Below are positions 33,200-46,150 of a stretch of DNA of 64,000 nt, piece after piece. The notes below the pieces were generated by a model. That model made no database searches and was not told the origin of the DNA. It saw only the letters and a list, made by a program, of their open reading frames with translations. The position numbers and the translations under genes are program-made. The stretch lies in the NCBI GenBank assembly GCA_032164245.1, contig JAVMKO010000003.1, forward strand, positions 8,318,651 through 8,382,650, in the 5' to 3' direction. Position 1 is the first letter of the stretch; each line of letters begins with the position of its first letter. This DNA is from Sternotherus odoratus. Taxonomy: Eukaryota; Chordata; Testudines; Kinosternidae.

Positions 33200-33692
33200 G
33201 TAAGTTCAGAATTCCACAAGGGAGAAATTACTGCATGAATATAAATATCTGTTCTCCTACTTTCTACATCCCAGACGTTTAATTCCCTTGGAGGCTTCTC
33301 ACTCAAAGCACTGCCCAGGCTTCTATGTTGCCCTGATTCTGGATTGTCTTGGGGCTGGATTGGCCTTTGTGTATATTAGAACAACCTTATTGACTTCTAG
33401 TACTTAGAGCTGCCTTACCGAGGCTGCCAGTCCCCTGCTTGGAGAATCCATAGTGCTTAGTGTTGTGCTATAGAGCTTGTCCCTTTGAGGCCTTACAACA
33501 CTCAGCATCATCTCCAGCACTACCCTTAGCACAGTGCTTGCAAGGGGGGTAGCATAGAGTCAATTAGGTCAGCACTGTGTTGTCCATGGAGTGGGGAAAC
33601 TCTCTCAGCACCTATATTTTTGCCAGAACATAATCCGGGTAGGGTCCGAAGCCAGACTCACCCCTGTGTTCTACATTGTTGTTTCATTTTAG

Positions 33693-33797
33693 AGTAGAGA
33701 AAAGAACTGGGAAGAACAAAAATTAAGTCTCCAGGAGAGTGTGGGGGAAATTTTGCTAGAAGGGACATTTCTTCCTTGCTGCAGAATAAACCCATGA
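33693..33797 (+). other. Probable terminal exon of defensin gene 2
   Basis: Acceptor TTTTAG then AGTAGAG, 493 bases after the exon 2 donor (intron 33,200-33,692). As in gene 1, the first AG gives a 34-codon tail ending at TGA (33,795-33,797), while the second AG gives an immediate TAG. Candidate polyadenylation signal AATAAA at 33,785-33,790. The sequence is almost the same as in the other two genes. Confidence 0.55.
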
Positions 33798-35071
33798 CTT
33801 CCTGTTCTACCTTCGGTGGTCATGGACAACAATTGACCACAGTCCTCTTTACAACAGCCCTGAACATATTTTAAAGCTGTTCTCAAGTTCCCCCTCCATC
33901 TTTATTTCTCAGGACTAAACATGTCCAGTTATTTTTAACCTTTCCTCATAGGTCAGGTTTTCTAAACCTTTGATCATTTTTGTTCCTCTCCTCTGCACTC
34001 TCTCCATTTTGTCCATGTCTCTCCTAAAGTGTGGATCCCAGAAGTTGACACAGTACTTCAACTGAGGCTTTACCTGTGCCAACTACAGTGGGATCCACTC
34101 TAACCCTATAGCACTACAACCTGGAGAATTATTCCCCAGTTTGTAGCTGTGCATTTGATTTTCTCCTTTTTTAAATGGAGCACTTCTCACTTAACTTTCT
34201 TGAATTTCGTCTTGTGGAATTCAGACCAGTTCTTCACTTTGTCTTTTGAAGTCTAATCCTATCCTCCAAAGTGCTTGCAACCCCTCACAGCCTGTTCATA
34301 CCTGCACATTTTACAAGCATGCTCTTACTATATTATTCAACTTATTAATGAACATATTAACTCATACTGGATTCAGGATGGACCATTGTGCAGTCCCACT
34401 ATATACACCCTACCATGAAAGTGAACCATGGGTAACTACTCATTTAATATGGTCCTTCAGCCATATAAGGTTGTGCTTCAACCTTATAGTAATATAACCT
34501 AGACCACCTTTCCCTAGTTTGCTTGTGGGAATGTCATATGGAACTATGTCAGATGTCTTACTAAAAGTGAGATAGATCATGTTATGTCTATGTCTTCCCC
34601 CTATCCAGTAGGCCAGTAGTCCTGTTAAATCATGCCAAACTGACCAATTTTCCTTCTTTATTCTAGACAAATCCATGGGGGTTATTATCCCCTAGGTGCT
34701 TACATATTAATTGTTTCAGAATTTGTTGTTTCAGTATCTTTCCAAGTATTGAAATTAGGCTGACTGTTCTATAATTCCCTGGGAACTCTTAGTACATATC
34801 TTTAAAAATGGGAACAATCTTTGCCCTTCCCCGGTTCTCTGTGACCTTCCTTGTCTTCCATAGGCTCTTGCATATATATGACCATTTTTATTAAAAACTT
34901 TGTGGCACAATGTTTCATAGGGACCATGAATCCCCTGCTCTGGAGCTTCACTCACTGTTAACCGATGGGGAAATTCCTGCTCTGCCTTTGATTTGTAATG
35001 TAATATCATATTATTCTAGTTTTAATGGATATAAACACGGTTTCCGATGAAGTGACAGCAGCAGAGATCAT

Positions 35072-35241
35072 CAATGCAGCATTTCTGGGAATCTGGGAGA
35101 TGATATCTTGCTTCGAAAATCCTCAGAGAAAATCCACAAGGGAGCCTTTCTATCACCAATGCAGCATTTCTGGGAATCTGGGAGATGACATCTTGCTTTG
35201 GAATATTCTTGGAGAAAATCAACAAAGGAGCCTTCCTGTAA
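35072..35241. repeat. 85-bp tandem duplication (unit 3)
   Basis: Two diverged copies starting CAATGCAGCATTTCTGGG at 35,072 and 35,157; the other units have one. Confidence 0.8.
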
Positions 35242-36957
35242 TCCATAATATCTTCTTCTTTTAATAAATGTAACTGGTTGAGATGGTGTAATGCAAACAC
35301 GTGTGTGAGTTTTTTGATTGGCACGCAGGGGTTCTCATATTTTTTCCCATCAAAATCCCTTAGTTTTTTCTCCTCTTTTCTTCTCCTGTACGTTTTGATA
35401 TAGTACAGTGGGGATCATGGCCATGCTTTGAAATGTTTGCAATGCGCCATTGCTAAAAGGGCCTGTGACAGAAACCACATCCGTTTTCTATGTCCCAGAC
35501 CTTGACAGGGTTCTTACATGGCTGTCACTATCCCTTTAAGTATATGAAAGAAGACGGGTGTGTCTCTCTTCTACTCCACCACCTGCTCCATAATCCCCCA
35601 TAAAATATAGCCCCCTTCGCAATCCAATCTCCTCTCCCCTTCCCATCAGTTAAGCCATTAGTTGGGAGTGTAGAATCCACTTACATATTGGAAGTTGCTC
35701 TCTGCTGTCTACTATCCTATCCTGCTGGGCTCACATATCACATGCAGAAGCTTATACGCTATGATCACCAAAGCTACACACTGAGCTGGGCCCCTCAATC
35801 CACCTCCATCTGGGCCTCTTGCCTCAGCTTCAGACTGGGTTCCCCAGCCATATCCACCCAAACCCCCCTCATCCAAAGCAGAACCCTGTCCCCCACACAG
35901 CCTGTCCCATCTCCCCGGTGTGATATGCATCGTAACTACCCGTTTTCTGGATCTCAGATGTTCACATTTACATTCCCTACACCTCAACCCACAACCCACC
36001 TCACATGAAAAGACAGGGAGAGGGGCTCAGACACCACAAGAGGAGCAGATCCAAGGACACATGGGAGGCAGGGAGAATGGCTTGGAGCCTGTGGAGTGGT
36101 TGTGTTCCCATAAATCCCAGCACGCCCACTGGAGGAGAGAATTCAGGGCTGACATTCCCCCACCCACCCCAAACCCTCAACTTCATCTGCTACCCCCGTG
36201 ATTCTCCAACCCATACCACCTTATCGCCTCCCCTGTACCTGAACCTCCCAACGCCTCTTCCCCCACCACCAATTCCCACTCCCTCTCCTCATAATAATAA
36301 TATTCTCCTCTCCCGTTGTGCAGACCCAACCCGCTATTCCCATCTGCTCTTGCACCCTCACTCAATCACCTTGCGTGAGTTCTTAAATGGATTATTTTTT
36401 TAAAAATAATTTCAGTGCTTTTTGAATAGTGTGCTGAGCTCAGATTCCATTTCTTAATAATAATAACAACAATGACTGAAGTATTTCCCCCCAGACCTTT
36501 AAAGTTCATCCTCAGATTGAAACCCACCTTGGGCAGAAATCTCCAGAGTCCCAGGCCCAGAGGGGTGTTAAGTGGTCCATTAATTGCAATGAGATGTCCT
36601 GAGTGGAATGAGAACATAGCCTGGAGATGTACAGCCTGGAACACTACCTCTGTGACCCGTGAACTGTTCCATTCATGTCCCTGAGTGTTTCCTTCCTCCC
36701 TCTCCAGTGCTGCATAGTTTCTGATGTATTTCAAACACACCCTTTCTCAGCTCTTCACACCAGTCTCAGGGGTGTGTTCTTAGTGCATGCGCCAAGCATG
36801 CCTGTTCTAAGTTCCAGGGAAATTCAAATATTTAAAATCATTAGTTGGCTTTTATGTTTTTTATTCAAAATGTGATAATTAATGTAACCGATCTTCCTGA
36901 TTTCAGTGGGAATTGGGTGTCCAAATACTTCTAAAAATCTGGCTCTAAGTTGACTAA

Positions 36958-37252
36958 ATGTATGTGTACACTGCCTGCCAAATCGGTGAGTAGCGATCGA
37001 TCTATCGGGGGTCAATTCATCACGTCTAGTCCAGATGCGATAAATCAATCCCCGAGTGCTCTTCCATTGACTATGGTACTCCACCACCATGAGGGGCACA
37101 GTTGAAGTCGACAGGGGAGTGGCAGCAGTTGACTCACCGCCGTGAAGACGCTGTGGTAAGTTGATCTAAATACGTCAACTTCAGCTACACTATTCTCCTA
37201 GCTGAAGTTGCATATTTTAGATCGATCCCCCACCCCCAGTGTAGACCAGGGC
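36958..37252. mobile_element. MITE, PIF/Harbinger-like (unit 3)
   Basis: Third copy at the same relative site, with a few substitutions in the left terminal repeat. Confidence 0.6.
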
Positions 37253-37976
37253 TAAGTTTCTAAATCTAACTTTGGAGCTGTTTGGTTTAACTGCCACCAG
37301 CTGTCCCATATCCCCATTAGCAAAGGTGCTTAATTACAAATTAATAAAAATCTGTAATTAGGATGCATAGTTCCATATTGGTACCAGTTAATTGTCCAGC
37401 ATACTACAGACCCACAATAATGTAAGCCTACATAATGTAAGACATATGCATAATTTGGGATAAAACCTTTGAATTAGTTAATTTGATATATTATCTCTTG
37501 ATAAATGGTAACAACTTATATTAATTTCATCCCAATTATTTTCATAAACCATCTTCATTTTGCACTCTCAAATTATTAATTGCTTTCAATTCTATTCTGA
37601 TGAGTAAAAATATAAATAAGAACATAAGAATATAGATGTGCAATAATTCTCCAGTCTGTAATTTGATTAAGGAATAGAGATGCAAAGAAACATGAAAAAT
37701 GTGCAAGCAACTGGTTAATCAAACCTATTTACCCTACCTGTGTTTTAAACATATCTTTCCTAAAACAATGGATTTCCTGAAACAATCTCAGGACATCTTT
37801 GGTGCCATTTACAATATGATAATTATTAGTAACAGATTTCAGCAGATGTCCATATGACATTTGGATCACAAGATTTGTTCAGCTCACGAAATCCATAAGG
37901 CCTGGTAATTAAAGGAACTTTCTTTCTCCTCTCTGTCGTGGTGGCTCTTCTCTTGGTGGACTTTCAGCCATTAGTC

Positions 37977-38020
37977 ATGACGATCCTTTACCTTCTCTTT
38001 GGTGCTACTGGATGATCTAG
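37977..38020 (+). pseudogene. Relic defensin signal-peptide exon, unit 3 (14-bp deletion)
   Basis: Same relic as in unit 1, with the same 14-base deletion and frameshift, so units 1 and 3 share this event. The LTR starts at 38,022. Confidence 0.72.
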
Positions 38021-38021
38021 G

Positions 38022-38475
38022 TGTAACCCTTCTGCCCAACGGAGCTGGCAGCAACGAGGGTCGGGTTCAGTATCCAGGGGTTCCATTCCAATGACACAAT
38101 ACAAAACCGGCTCGAGCCCCCACCCAGTGACCTGGGACAACCATATGCCACCTTCTGGGCACCTTTAAGAGAAAATACTTCCCCTCTCGCAAGCACAGAG
38201 TCTGAGTGTACCAAAACCCTTTTAATAACAGAGAGAAACAATGTGGCATTACATTGGGGAAACACCACAACCAGGATTCATAACCCAAACCATGAACCAG
38301 TATCCCCCCCCCCCCCCCAACACACACACACAAGCAAATGGGCTGTCCCCTTCACTCTGCTAGCAGTCAGTCAAACTGGTCCACTCCATCAGCTGCTCAC
38401 CAATACGATTTCAGCCCCCCCTACCTCCCCCACACACACTTAACACAGTGCTTAGTGATTTCAGCTCTTAAGTGA
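38022..38475 (-). mobile_element. LTR fragment, TGTAACCC type (unit 3)
   Basis: Same insertion as in unit 1, with a long C run near 38,305. Confidence 0.6.
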
Positions 38476-38765
38476 AAGAGGTTGCACCTGGCCGTGTTTC
38501 TCAGCAAGAAGGAGTCTGAGAGGGAGAGGCACTGGTCCATTCCCGAACAGGAATGTTACGCCATCGTGTACGTTCTGGAGAAGCTACGCCCATACGTTTG
38601 GTGACGATGGTTCCAGCTACATACCGACTATGCACTGAAGTGGCTTCATGGTGTCACCTACAAGAACAAAAAACTTCTTCGCTGGAGTTTAGCTCTCCTG
38701 GATTTTGATTTTGACATACAACACATTCCAGGAACTTCCAATAAAGTGGCTGACACACTCTCCTG
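38475..38765 (+). pseudogene. Ty3/gypsy-like RNase H relic (unit 3)
   Basis: Near copy of unit 1, including the same TGA after PYVW. Followed by the same type A sequence leading to the minisatellite. Confidence 0.72.
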
Positions 38766-39039
38766 TGCTCGTTGTATAACTTTGTCAGCCAGTACGAGCG
38801 ATAGCAAAGGAAGAAGTGTGTGGGGGGGGGAATAGAGGATTCAGTCTTGCTGGCTCACGTTTGGCGAGGAGCTGCAGCCCTGGAGGGAGGAAATCTGGTA
38901 GTGTGGAGGGAGCTTGTTCTTATTTAATGTCTCCCTGTCCTCAGCCCCGCAGCTCGAGAGTCAGCAAGGCAGGCACTGTGGCATCGGAGCAGCCAGAGGA
39001 GGCAGCAAACTCTGTGGTTCCCAGGCTCTTTCTGTAGTC

Positions 39040-39365
39040 CTTCCACTGCACACATAGATATCCCATCCTTCCCTGGGCCTTCCACTGCACACATAGAAAC
39101 CCCATCCTTCCCTGGGCCTTCCACTGAACACATAGAAATCCCATCCTTCCCTGGGCCTTCCACTGAACACATAGGAACCACATCCTTCCCTGGGCCTTCC
39201 ACTGCACACATAGAAACCCCATCCTTCCCTGGGCCTTCCACTGAACACATAGAAACCCCATCTTTCCCTGGGCCTTCCACTGCACACATAGAAACCCCAT
39301 CCTTCCCTGGGCCTTCCACTGAACACATAGAAACCCCATCCTTCCCTGGGTCTTCCACTGCACAC
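39040..39365. repeat. 39-bp minisatellite, left block (unit 3)
   Basis: About eight copies of the unit 1 repeat, interrupted at 39,366 by an LTR. Confidence 0.92.
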
Positions 39366-39854
39366 TGTGGCAGGGTGCTGGCCAGGAGTGCCTGAGCCAG
39401 GCCTGCGGGCCCTTTAAGAGGGAGCACCAGCCTGCAAACCTCCCTTGCAGGAAAGGCTAATTAGCCACCTGGGCTGCAGAGGGCTCAGGCTTGATGAGTG
39501 GCACCTGGCAGCCTCCTCAGGGGGATAAAAGGCCTGCCAGGAAGCAAGCCCAGTGTGGTGGGGATGGTATAGAGTGTGGTGGTGGTTGGAGCTATTCAGA
39601 GCTGTGTGTTAAGAGCTGTTTAGAACTGTGTGTTTAGAGCTGGACTATATAGAGTCTGTAGAGCTGCAAGCTGTAGAGCTGAACTATATAGAGTTGTACG
39701 CTGTAAACTGTAGAATTGTAATTGGAAAGAAGGACTGTATAAAGCTGTATATATTGGTGGTGGGATCCTGCACTGTGAATTAAAGAGCACTGTTTGGAGT
39801 AAAAGAAGGGTTCCTGCCTCTTCCTAAGGAGGGGTGAGAGAGCGGTCTGTCACA
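39366..39854 (+). mobile_element. Solo LTR inside minisatellite (unit 3)
   Basis: 489 bp, TGTGGCAG...CTGTCACA, flanked on both sides by ACAC (39,362-39,365; 39,855-39,858), a 4-bp target-site duplication typical of retrovirus-like LTRs. Contains GATAAAA (39,524) and an AATTAAA polyadenylation-like signal near the 3' end. No internal coding region. Confidence 0.8.
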
Positions 39855-40188
39855 ACACATAGAAATCCCATCCTTCCCTGGGCCTTCCACTGAACATATA
39901 GAAACCCCATCCTTCCCTGGGCCTTCCACTGAACACATAGAAATCCCATCCTTCCCTGGGCCTTCCACTGCACACATAGAAATCCCATCCTTCCCTGGGC
40001 CTTCCACTGAACACATAGAAACCCCATCCTTCCCTGGGCCTTCCACTGCACACATAGAAACCCCATCCTTCCCTGGGCCTTCCACTGCACATATAGAAAC
40101 CCCATCCTTCCCTGGGCCTTCCACTGCACACATAGAAACCCCATCCTTCCCTGGGCCTTCAACTGCACACATAGAAACCCCATCTTTC
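39855..40188. repeat. 39-bp minisatellite, right block (unit 3)
   Basis: About eight and a half copies resuming directly after the LTR and its ACAC duplication. Confidence 0.92.
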
Positions 40189-42114
40189 CTTTGGCTATAA
40201 ATGCTAGAGACCATGGTTCTCTTCCTGCCCTCATATAGGTTGAATGCTGCTGGTAGGGATGGCATGGGTTCTCAGAATGAGTGGGTATGAAGTATAGAAG
40301 GGTTAAATGTACCAAATGGTTGTGTAGAGTAAAATGATGGGTGTGGAGTGGGGGGTGTAAGTGTGTATCTGTATTCATGTGGGGCATATGTTGAAAGAGT
40401 GGATAGGACAGTGTGGGATTCATGGGGGTAGGTGATGCAGGAAGTTGCATCTTGAGTAGTAGGGTGTAACAACTGTGGGTGGAGAGAGAGGTTGTAGTGA
40501 GAGTGGGTGTGAAATGATAATGAAGATGTATGAAATATTTGCATTGAAGTTGGGTTACATTCCACACAGAAATGACCTTACAGTCTAGGAGCATACAGCC
40601 CAAATGGACAATGCTTCAGGGTTGCATTGAAGCAAGATCCAATGGTTTAAGAATCAAGGGGACATCTCCCAGATTCCCAGAGATTTTGCCTAGATTATGG
40701 GCAGAACCATAAGGGATACCTTCTGCATAAAGAAAAGAGACTCTCAGATTGCTTCTTGATATCCATAAAAATAGGAAAATGTGATGTTTGATTTCAGATA
40801 AAAAGGCACAGGAGGAATTTGCCTAACACTGAATGGTGATTGTGACACCTAGGATAAGTCACTTAGATATGTCTACACAGTAAGCAGGATCGCACAGCAG
40901 GGAATCTTAGAATTCAAGTCTCCAGACTTGGCCTTGGGGCTAATTTAGCTACAACTACAACATGAAAATGCAAAACAATTTTTTCTCACTTTCCGAAACC
41001 CAAAATGTATTTGTGGGGTTTTGTGTTGTTATTGGATGCTTGGTTATTGTTTGGTTTTTAAGTGGTATGGGTCAAAAGGGTTTCTCTCTGATGAGTTTCA
41101 CCCAAGGCACTTCATGACACCTACAAAATCTTTAAAGGACTCAAACTGAGAACACGATTTAAGAAAATGTATGTTTTTTAAAATTTGCTCACACCCCAGT
41201 ACAGAAAAATGACTAATGGGATTCTGTTCCCTCTGTTTCATATGCTTTAAAGCTTGAGACTTTTAAGTACTCTAAAATTCAAAGGGTTACGTGGATTGCT
41301 TTGAAATTTTGTGTCTCATCAAGGAATGGGATTTAGTTAGTGACCCAACATTTATTTAGTGACCCAAATGTTAAAACACTTGCGGTAGTGATGTGGCCCA
41401 GCGGGCTCTTATCCCTTCTGATATATTCAGGTAAACAGATATTCTTCTACAATAGGAACAGAGAGAGAGAGGGGGAGAACTGATAAGGCCAGGATGTGAC
41501 AGATATTAAGAAATAATTTAAAATTCTTTGTTTATTGATTTTATTTTTAACAAGTACATCATTCAAATGCTTTTTAAGCCATATGGAGGAAAAAATGTTC
41601 CTTCTTATGTTCAAGAATTGTGTACCTTCAATTCTGGGTTGATGAACCTCACAAACATTTCTCTGGGGCTCCACAGAGACCTATAGGAAATGACTAAAAT
41701 TGACTTTCCTGATATTTTTAAGGTAAATAACAAGTAGGAGGTAGAGTAGGAGCTCATGACCCCCACAACCCCCCAGTTTGAGAACCGCTAACTTAGAGAG
41801 AGGCAAAAAAGACCAGGCCCAGAGATATTGTCATCTTTGCAACTACCCAGCAATAATGGGGTTAAATTTTGACAGTGAATTAGACCATTAGGACATATTT
41901 GATGATGTGTATGTAGAACTTCTATGTCCTGCTACTAAAGGATGAAGACGCCTGTTCTTCTTCAGAAGATATCGGTAGCTTGAGTCTATGAGGGGGGCTG
42001 CACCAACCTCTAAGATAGTGGGAGCAGGGACTGGGCCATCAATCACCTTCTGGAAAGTCAAAAGTGCAATAGGTCATTATCCAGTTTTGGGGTCCCAGTC
42101 CCCTAATCATTTTT

Positions 42115-43675
42115 TGAACTCTGCTGGATTCTCTCCAATTTATCCACATTCTTTCTGTCATGGGGACCCCAAAACTGGATGTAATACTCCAGCTGTGGCC
42201 TTATCAGTGCAAATACAGGGGAATAATTACTTCTCTTAATCTGCTGCCAATGCTCCTACTAATTCAACCCAATATGCTGTTAGCCTTCTTGGCAACAAGG
42301 GCACACTGCTGACTCCTAGCCAGCTTCTCAGCCACAATAATCCCCAGATCCTTTTCTGCAGAACTACTGCTTAGCCAGTCGGTCCCCAGCCTCTAACAGT
42401 GCATGGGATTCTTCCGTCCTAAGTGCAGGACTCTGCACTTGTCCTTCTTGAACCCCAACAGATTTATTTTGGCCAAATCCTCCAATTTGCCTAGGTCACC
42501 CTGGACCCTGGCCCTACCCTCCAACATATCTACCTCTCCCCTCAGCTTACTGACACCTATGAACTTGCTGAGGGTGCAATCTATCCATCATCCAGATGAT
42601 TAATGAAGATGTTGAACAAAACTGGCCCCAGGACAGACCCCTGGGACACTCCACTTGATACATTCTGACAACTAGACATTGAGCCAATGATCACTGCCCA
42701 TAGAGCCCGGTGATCTAGCCAGTTTTCTATCCATCTTATACTCCATTCATCGAATGAATATTTTTTAACCTGATGGCAAGAATACTGTGGGAGACCATAT
42801 CAAAAGCTTTGCTAAGGTCAAGATATATCACATCCACCACTTTCCCCATATCCACAGGACTAGTTATTTCATCACAGAAGGCAATCAGGTTGGTCAGGCA
42901 TGACTTGCACTTGGTGAATCCATGGTGACTATTCCTGATCACCTTCCTTTCCTACAATTCAAAATGGATTCCTTGAGGACCTACTCAATGATTTTTCCAG
43001 GGACTGAGGTGAGACTGACTGGTCTGTAGTTTCCTGTATTCCCCTTCTTTCCTTTTTTCAAGATGAGCACTATATTTGCCTTTTTCCAATCATCCAGGAC
43101 CTCCCCTGACTGCCACAAATTTTCAAAGACAATGGCCAATGGCTCTGCAGTCACATCAGCCAACTCCCTCAGCATCCTTGGAAGCAGAACATCCCGCCCC
43201 ATGGACTTGTACTCGTCCAGCTTTTCCAAATAGTCCTTAACCTGTTCTTTCACTACTGAAGTCTGCTCACCCCCTCCCCATACTATGCTGCCCAGTGCAG
43301 CAGTCTGGGCGCTGAACATGACTGTGAAGAATGAAGAAAAAAAAGCATTGAGTACTTCAGATTTTTCCACATCGTCTGTCACTAGGTTGCCTCCCCCATT
43401 CAGTAAGGGTTCCATACTTTTCCTGACCACCCTATTGTTGCTAACATACCTGTAGAAACCCTCCTTGTTATCCTTCACATCCCTTGCTATCTGCAACTCC
43501 AATAGTGATTTGGCCTTCCTGATTACACCCCAGCATCCTTGAACAATATTATTATACTCCTCCCTGATCATCTGCCCAAGTTTCCACTCTTTTTGTGTTT
43601 AAGTTCACCGAAGATTTCTCTGTTAAGCCAAGCTGGTCGCCGGCCATATTTGCTATTCTTTCTGCACATCGGGGT
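42115..43675 (-). pseudogene. CR1 LINE reverse transcriptase relic (unit 3)
   Basis: The best-preserved copy: one minus-strand frame of 196 codons (42,981-43,571) covers the linker and palm start to GNYRPVSLTSVPGKIIE; the next fragment has [11 protein letters not shown]. Uninterrupted where unit 1 has its insertion. Confidence 0.88.
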
Positions 43676-45114
43676 TGTCATAACCCGAAGTAGACTGGAA
43701 TTTCACCTTCCCTGTAAAGGATTAAGACATACCTGTAAGAGGACCTGGGGGCAACTGACCAATGGGGACTGAAGTTACTTTGAAATCGGGGCGGGAGGAG
43801 AGAAGCTTTTGTCTGTGTGATTTGTCTGAGTCCCACCTTCACTTTTGGGGATTTCAAAAGGAGCCAGACCCATTTCTTCTCTCCCTCTATCTACAACCTT
43901 TCTAAACCGCAAATAGTAAGTAAAGTAGCCAGGCAAGGCTGTAGCTGTGACGAAGTGGGAGTACTGTGTGTGTGTGCCTCAGTCTCCCCTATGCATTTCT
44001 TAAGTGTCTATGTGAAGGTAATGCAGAGCAGAGCCACTGCAGGTATTCAAAGTGTAAGCTCTAACCTGACCCCAGGTGGGGGAGGGAGGTCAGCTAAATT
44101 TGTTGGAGGGAGGTCAGGTGATACCTGAAGCCCGGGGAACCAGACAAAGAGACAAAGGAGCAGGAAGTGGCTAGAGGGTTTGATCAGTCTGGTCTGGGTC
44201 TAGCTGGGAAGGGGAGAGAAGCCAACTCGCTCTCTGGCCCCAAGATGGATCCAGCTGAAGGCTCACGCTCGCTGTATGGTCTGTGATTAGAAGTCATCGA
44301 ATAAACCTGGGGGAGAAGCAGGAGCCCAGAATCTGGGTTTCACCTCCTGGCACACCCCAGAAAGGCCTGACTGATGGACCCTGTTTGGACTGAGAAGCTG
44401 TGAGTTGGATGGTGTTCCTGACATCTCAAATAAACCGTCTATTCTGCTGGCTGGCTGAGAGTCACGTTTGACTGTGGATTTGGGGTGCAGAATCCATGGG
44501 CTTCCCCAGGACCCCGCCCAGGCGGGCTCACTGGGGGAAGCACACGGAGGGGCAGAAGGTGCTGAATGCTCCAAGGTCAGACCCAGAAAGGTGGAAGTGG
44601 GGACCCCTGAAGCTCCTGGCCTGGGAAACAGGCTGTGTACGGAGAAGGGGCCCTCCACCCGGAGTCCGGTCTGGCTTCCTAGGGAGCGGTTCCAGACCAT
44701 CGCCCGGGCGCTCCGTGACAGTAGCTTAGACTTCTTTTTTCACTTGTGAATTTCTCAGGTTTTTGGGAGATATCCTGTGTTTCCTCTGAACTTTGAACTC
44801 CGCAGAAGGGGGAGGAATTCCTCTGTGGTGTGGGTTTTTCTTTAATTCTTTTTGGGATTGTAAAGTGTTTTTCCACTGATTCCAATTGAGAGATTTGGTT
44901 TCTCTCCTTTTCCTTTAATTAAAATCTTCCTTTTAAGAAGCTGACTGCTTTGTTTTCCATTGTGTAAGATCCAGGGCTTTTGGATCAGGCTCACCTAGCA
45001 GGATTGGTGAGGGGGTTTTCTCAAGCCTTTCCCAGAAAGGGAGGTATAGGCTTGGGGGGATTTTGGGGAAAGAGGAGGGCTCTGAGTGGCCCTGCCCCTA
45101 GTTCTTGGGGTACA
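43676..45114 (+). mobile_element. Gypsy-type LTR plus leader, interrupted (unit 3)
   Basis: Same insertion as in units 1 and 2, split by a second LTR at 43,946-44,720. Confidence 0.62.
43946..44720 (+). mobile_element. Nested solo LTR (unit 3 only)
   Basis: 775 bp, TGTGACGAAG...CTCCGTGACA, flanked by GTAGC on both sides (43,941-43,945; 44,721-44,725), a 5-bp target-site duplication. Contains AATAAAC signals near 44,300 and 44,430. Units 1 and 2 have the empty site. It lies about 2.7 kb upstream of the gene 3 start codon. Confidence 0.85.
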
Positions 45115-46115
45115 CTTAGTGGTGGCAGCATACTGTTCCAGACACAGGAGAAACTTGTGTCTTTGGGAAGTTTTAACCTAAGCTGGTAAAATAAGCTTGG
45201 GGGAGTCAGGGATGGTTTGTTCCTGCACCCTCAATAAGGCTTCTTTAAAATAAAGCCAGCTCTCCTGGATTCCTTTCACCTCATATTAGTTTACCAGGGG
45301 ATCCTGCACAGCCCTTCCCTGAGGGAGTCAAAGTCTGCTTTTCTGAAGTCCAGTGTCCGTATTCTGCTGCTCTCCTATCTTCCTTTTGTCAGGATGCTGA
45401 ACTCGACCAACTCATGGTCACTGATGCCCAGGTTGCTGCTCACTTCTACTTCCCCTAACAGTTCTTCCCTGTTTATGAGCAGAAAGTCAAGAGGAGCAAG
45501 ACTCCAAGTTTATTCCTCCAGCACTTGCACCAGGACGTTGCCCCATGTGTCACTCCAGCTTCTGGCTGGATGTGAACAGAGGCCAGGGTGGGGATTCCTG
45601 GCAGCAGAAGGAGAAGAGGAGGCAATTTTTTTTATTTTGTGTGGAGGAGGGTGTTTATCTGGGGCAATTCGTCCATCCACACCTCTGACACCCACATACT
45701 CCTGCCTCTCCCAAACCCAGGTGTGGTCATCAATGCTCCAGGCAGGTGCCAATTAAGAGCAGATCCCTGGGTTCCAGTCAGCAGTTGGAGGGGACACAGT
45801 TGGAGCATAGCCAGCTGGAGAAAAGTGTTGTGAACTGAAAACTGTGTTGAAATTGCAAGCTAAAACGAAGCAGTTTTTAGGCCTGGTCCTAATTGCAGTC
45901 TAGGGGGGGTCTAAAGAGATTTGTGTTTTCTGGGCTCAACAGAGTCACTCACCAGGCAGCTGGTCTAGTATATGGTGGGGTGTGTTGTATCCATCTGATT
46001 TACAGAGCAGCCTGCTTTTCTCTCTCTGATTTTGTGTTTGTGTGCATTATCATTCTGAATGCCAAGAAATAAAGGTGTTTTATCATATAACCTTCCTAGT
46101 TTTTATGTAAAACAT

Positions 46116-46118
<3 letters not shown>

Positions 46119-46148
<30 letters not shown>
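46119..46148. repeat. (TG)n microsatellite
   Basis: About 15 TG repeats in the gene 3 upstream flank; units 1 and 2 have only a few at the same point. Confidence 0.9.

Positions 46149-46150
<2 letters not shown>

Larger units (their letters stand above)
21111..33961. repeat. Segmental duplication unit 2 (type B)
   Basis: The first ~4.8 kb runs collinear with unit 1 (flank, MITE, relic exon, LTR, RNase H). It then carries a polypurine tract plus gypsy LTR (26,105) and two hAT elements in place of the minisatellite, a truncated CR1, and the defensin 5' flank leading to gene 2. Confidence 0.85.
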
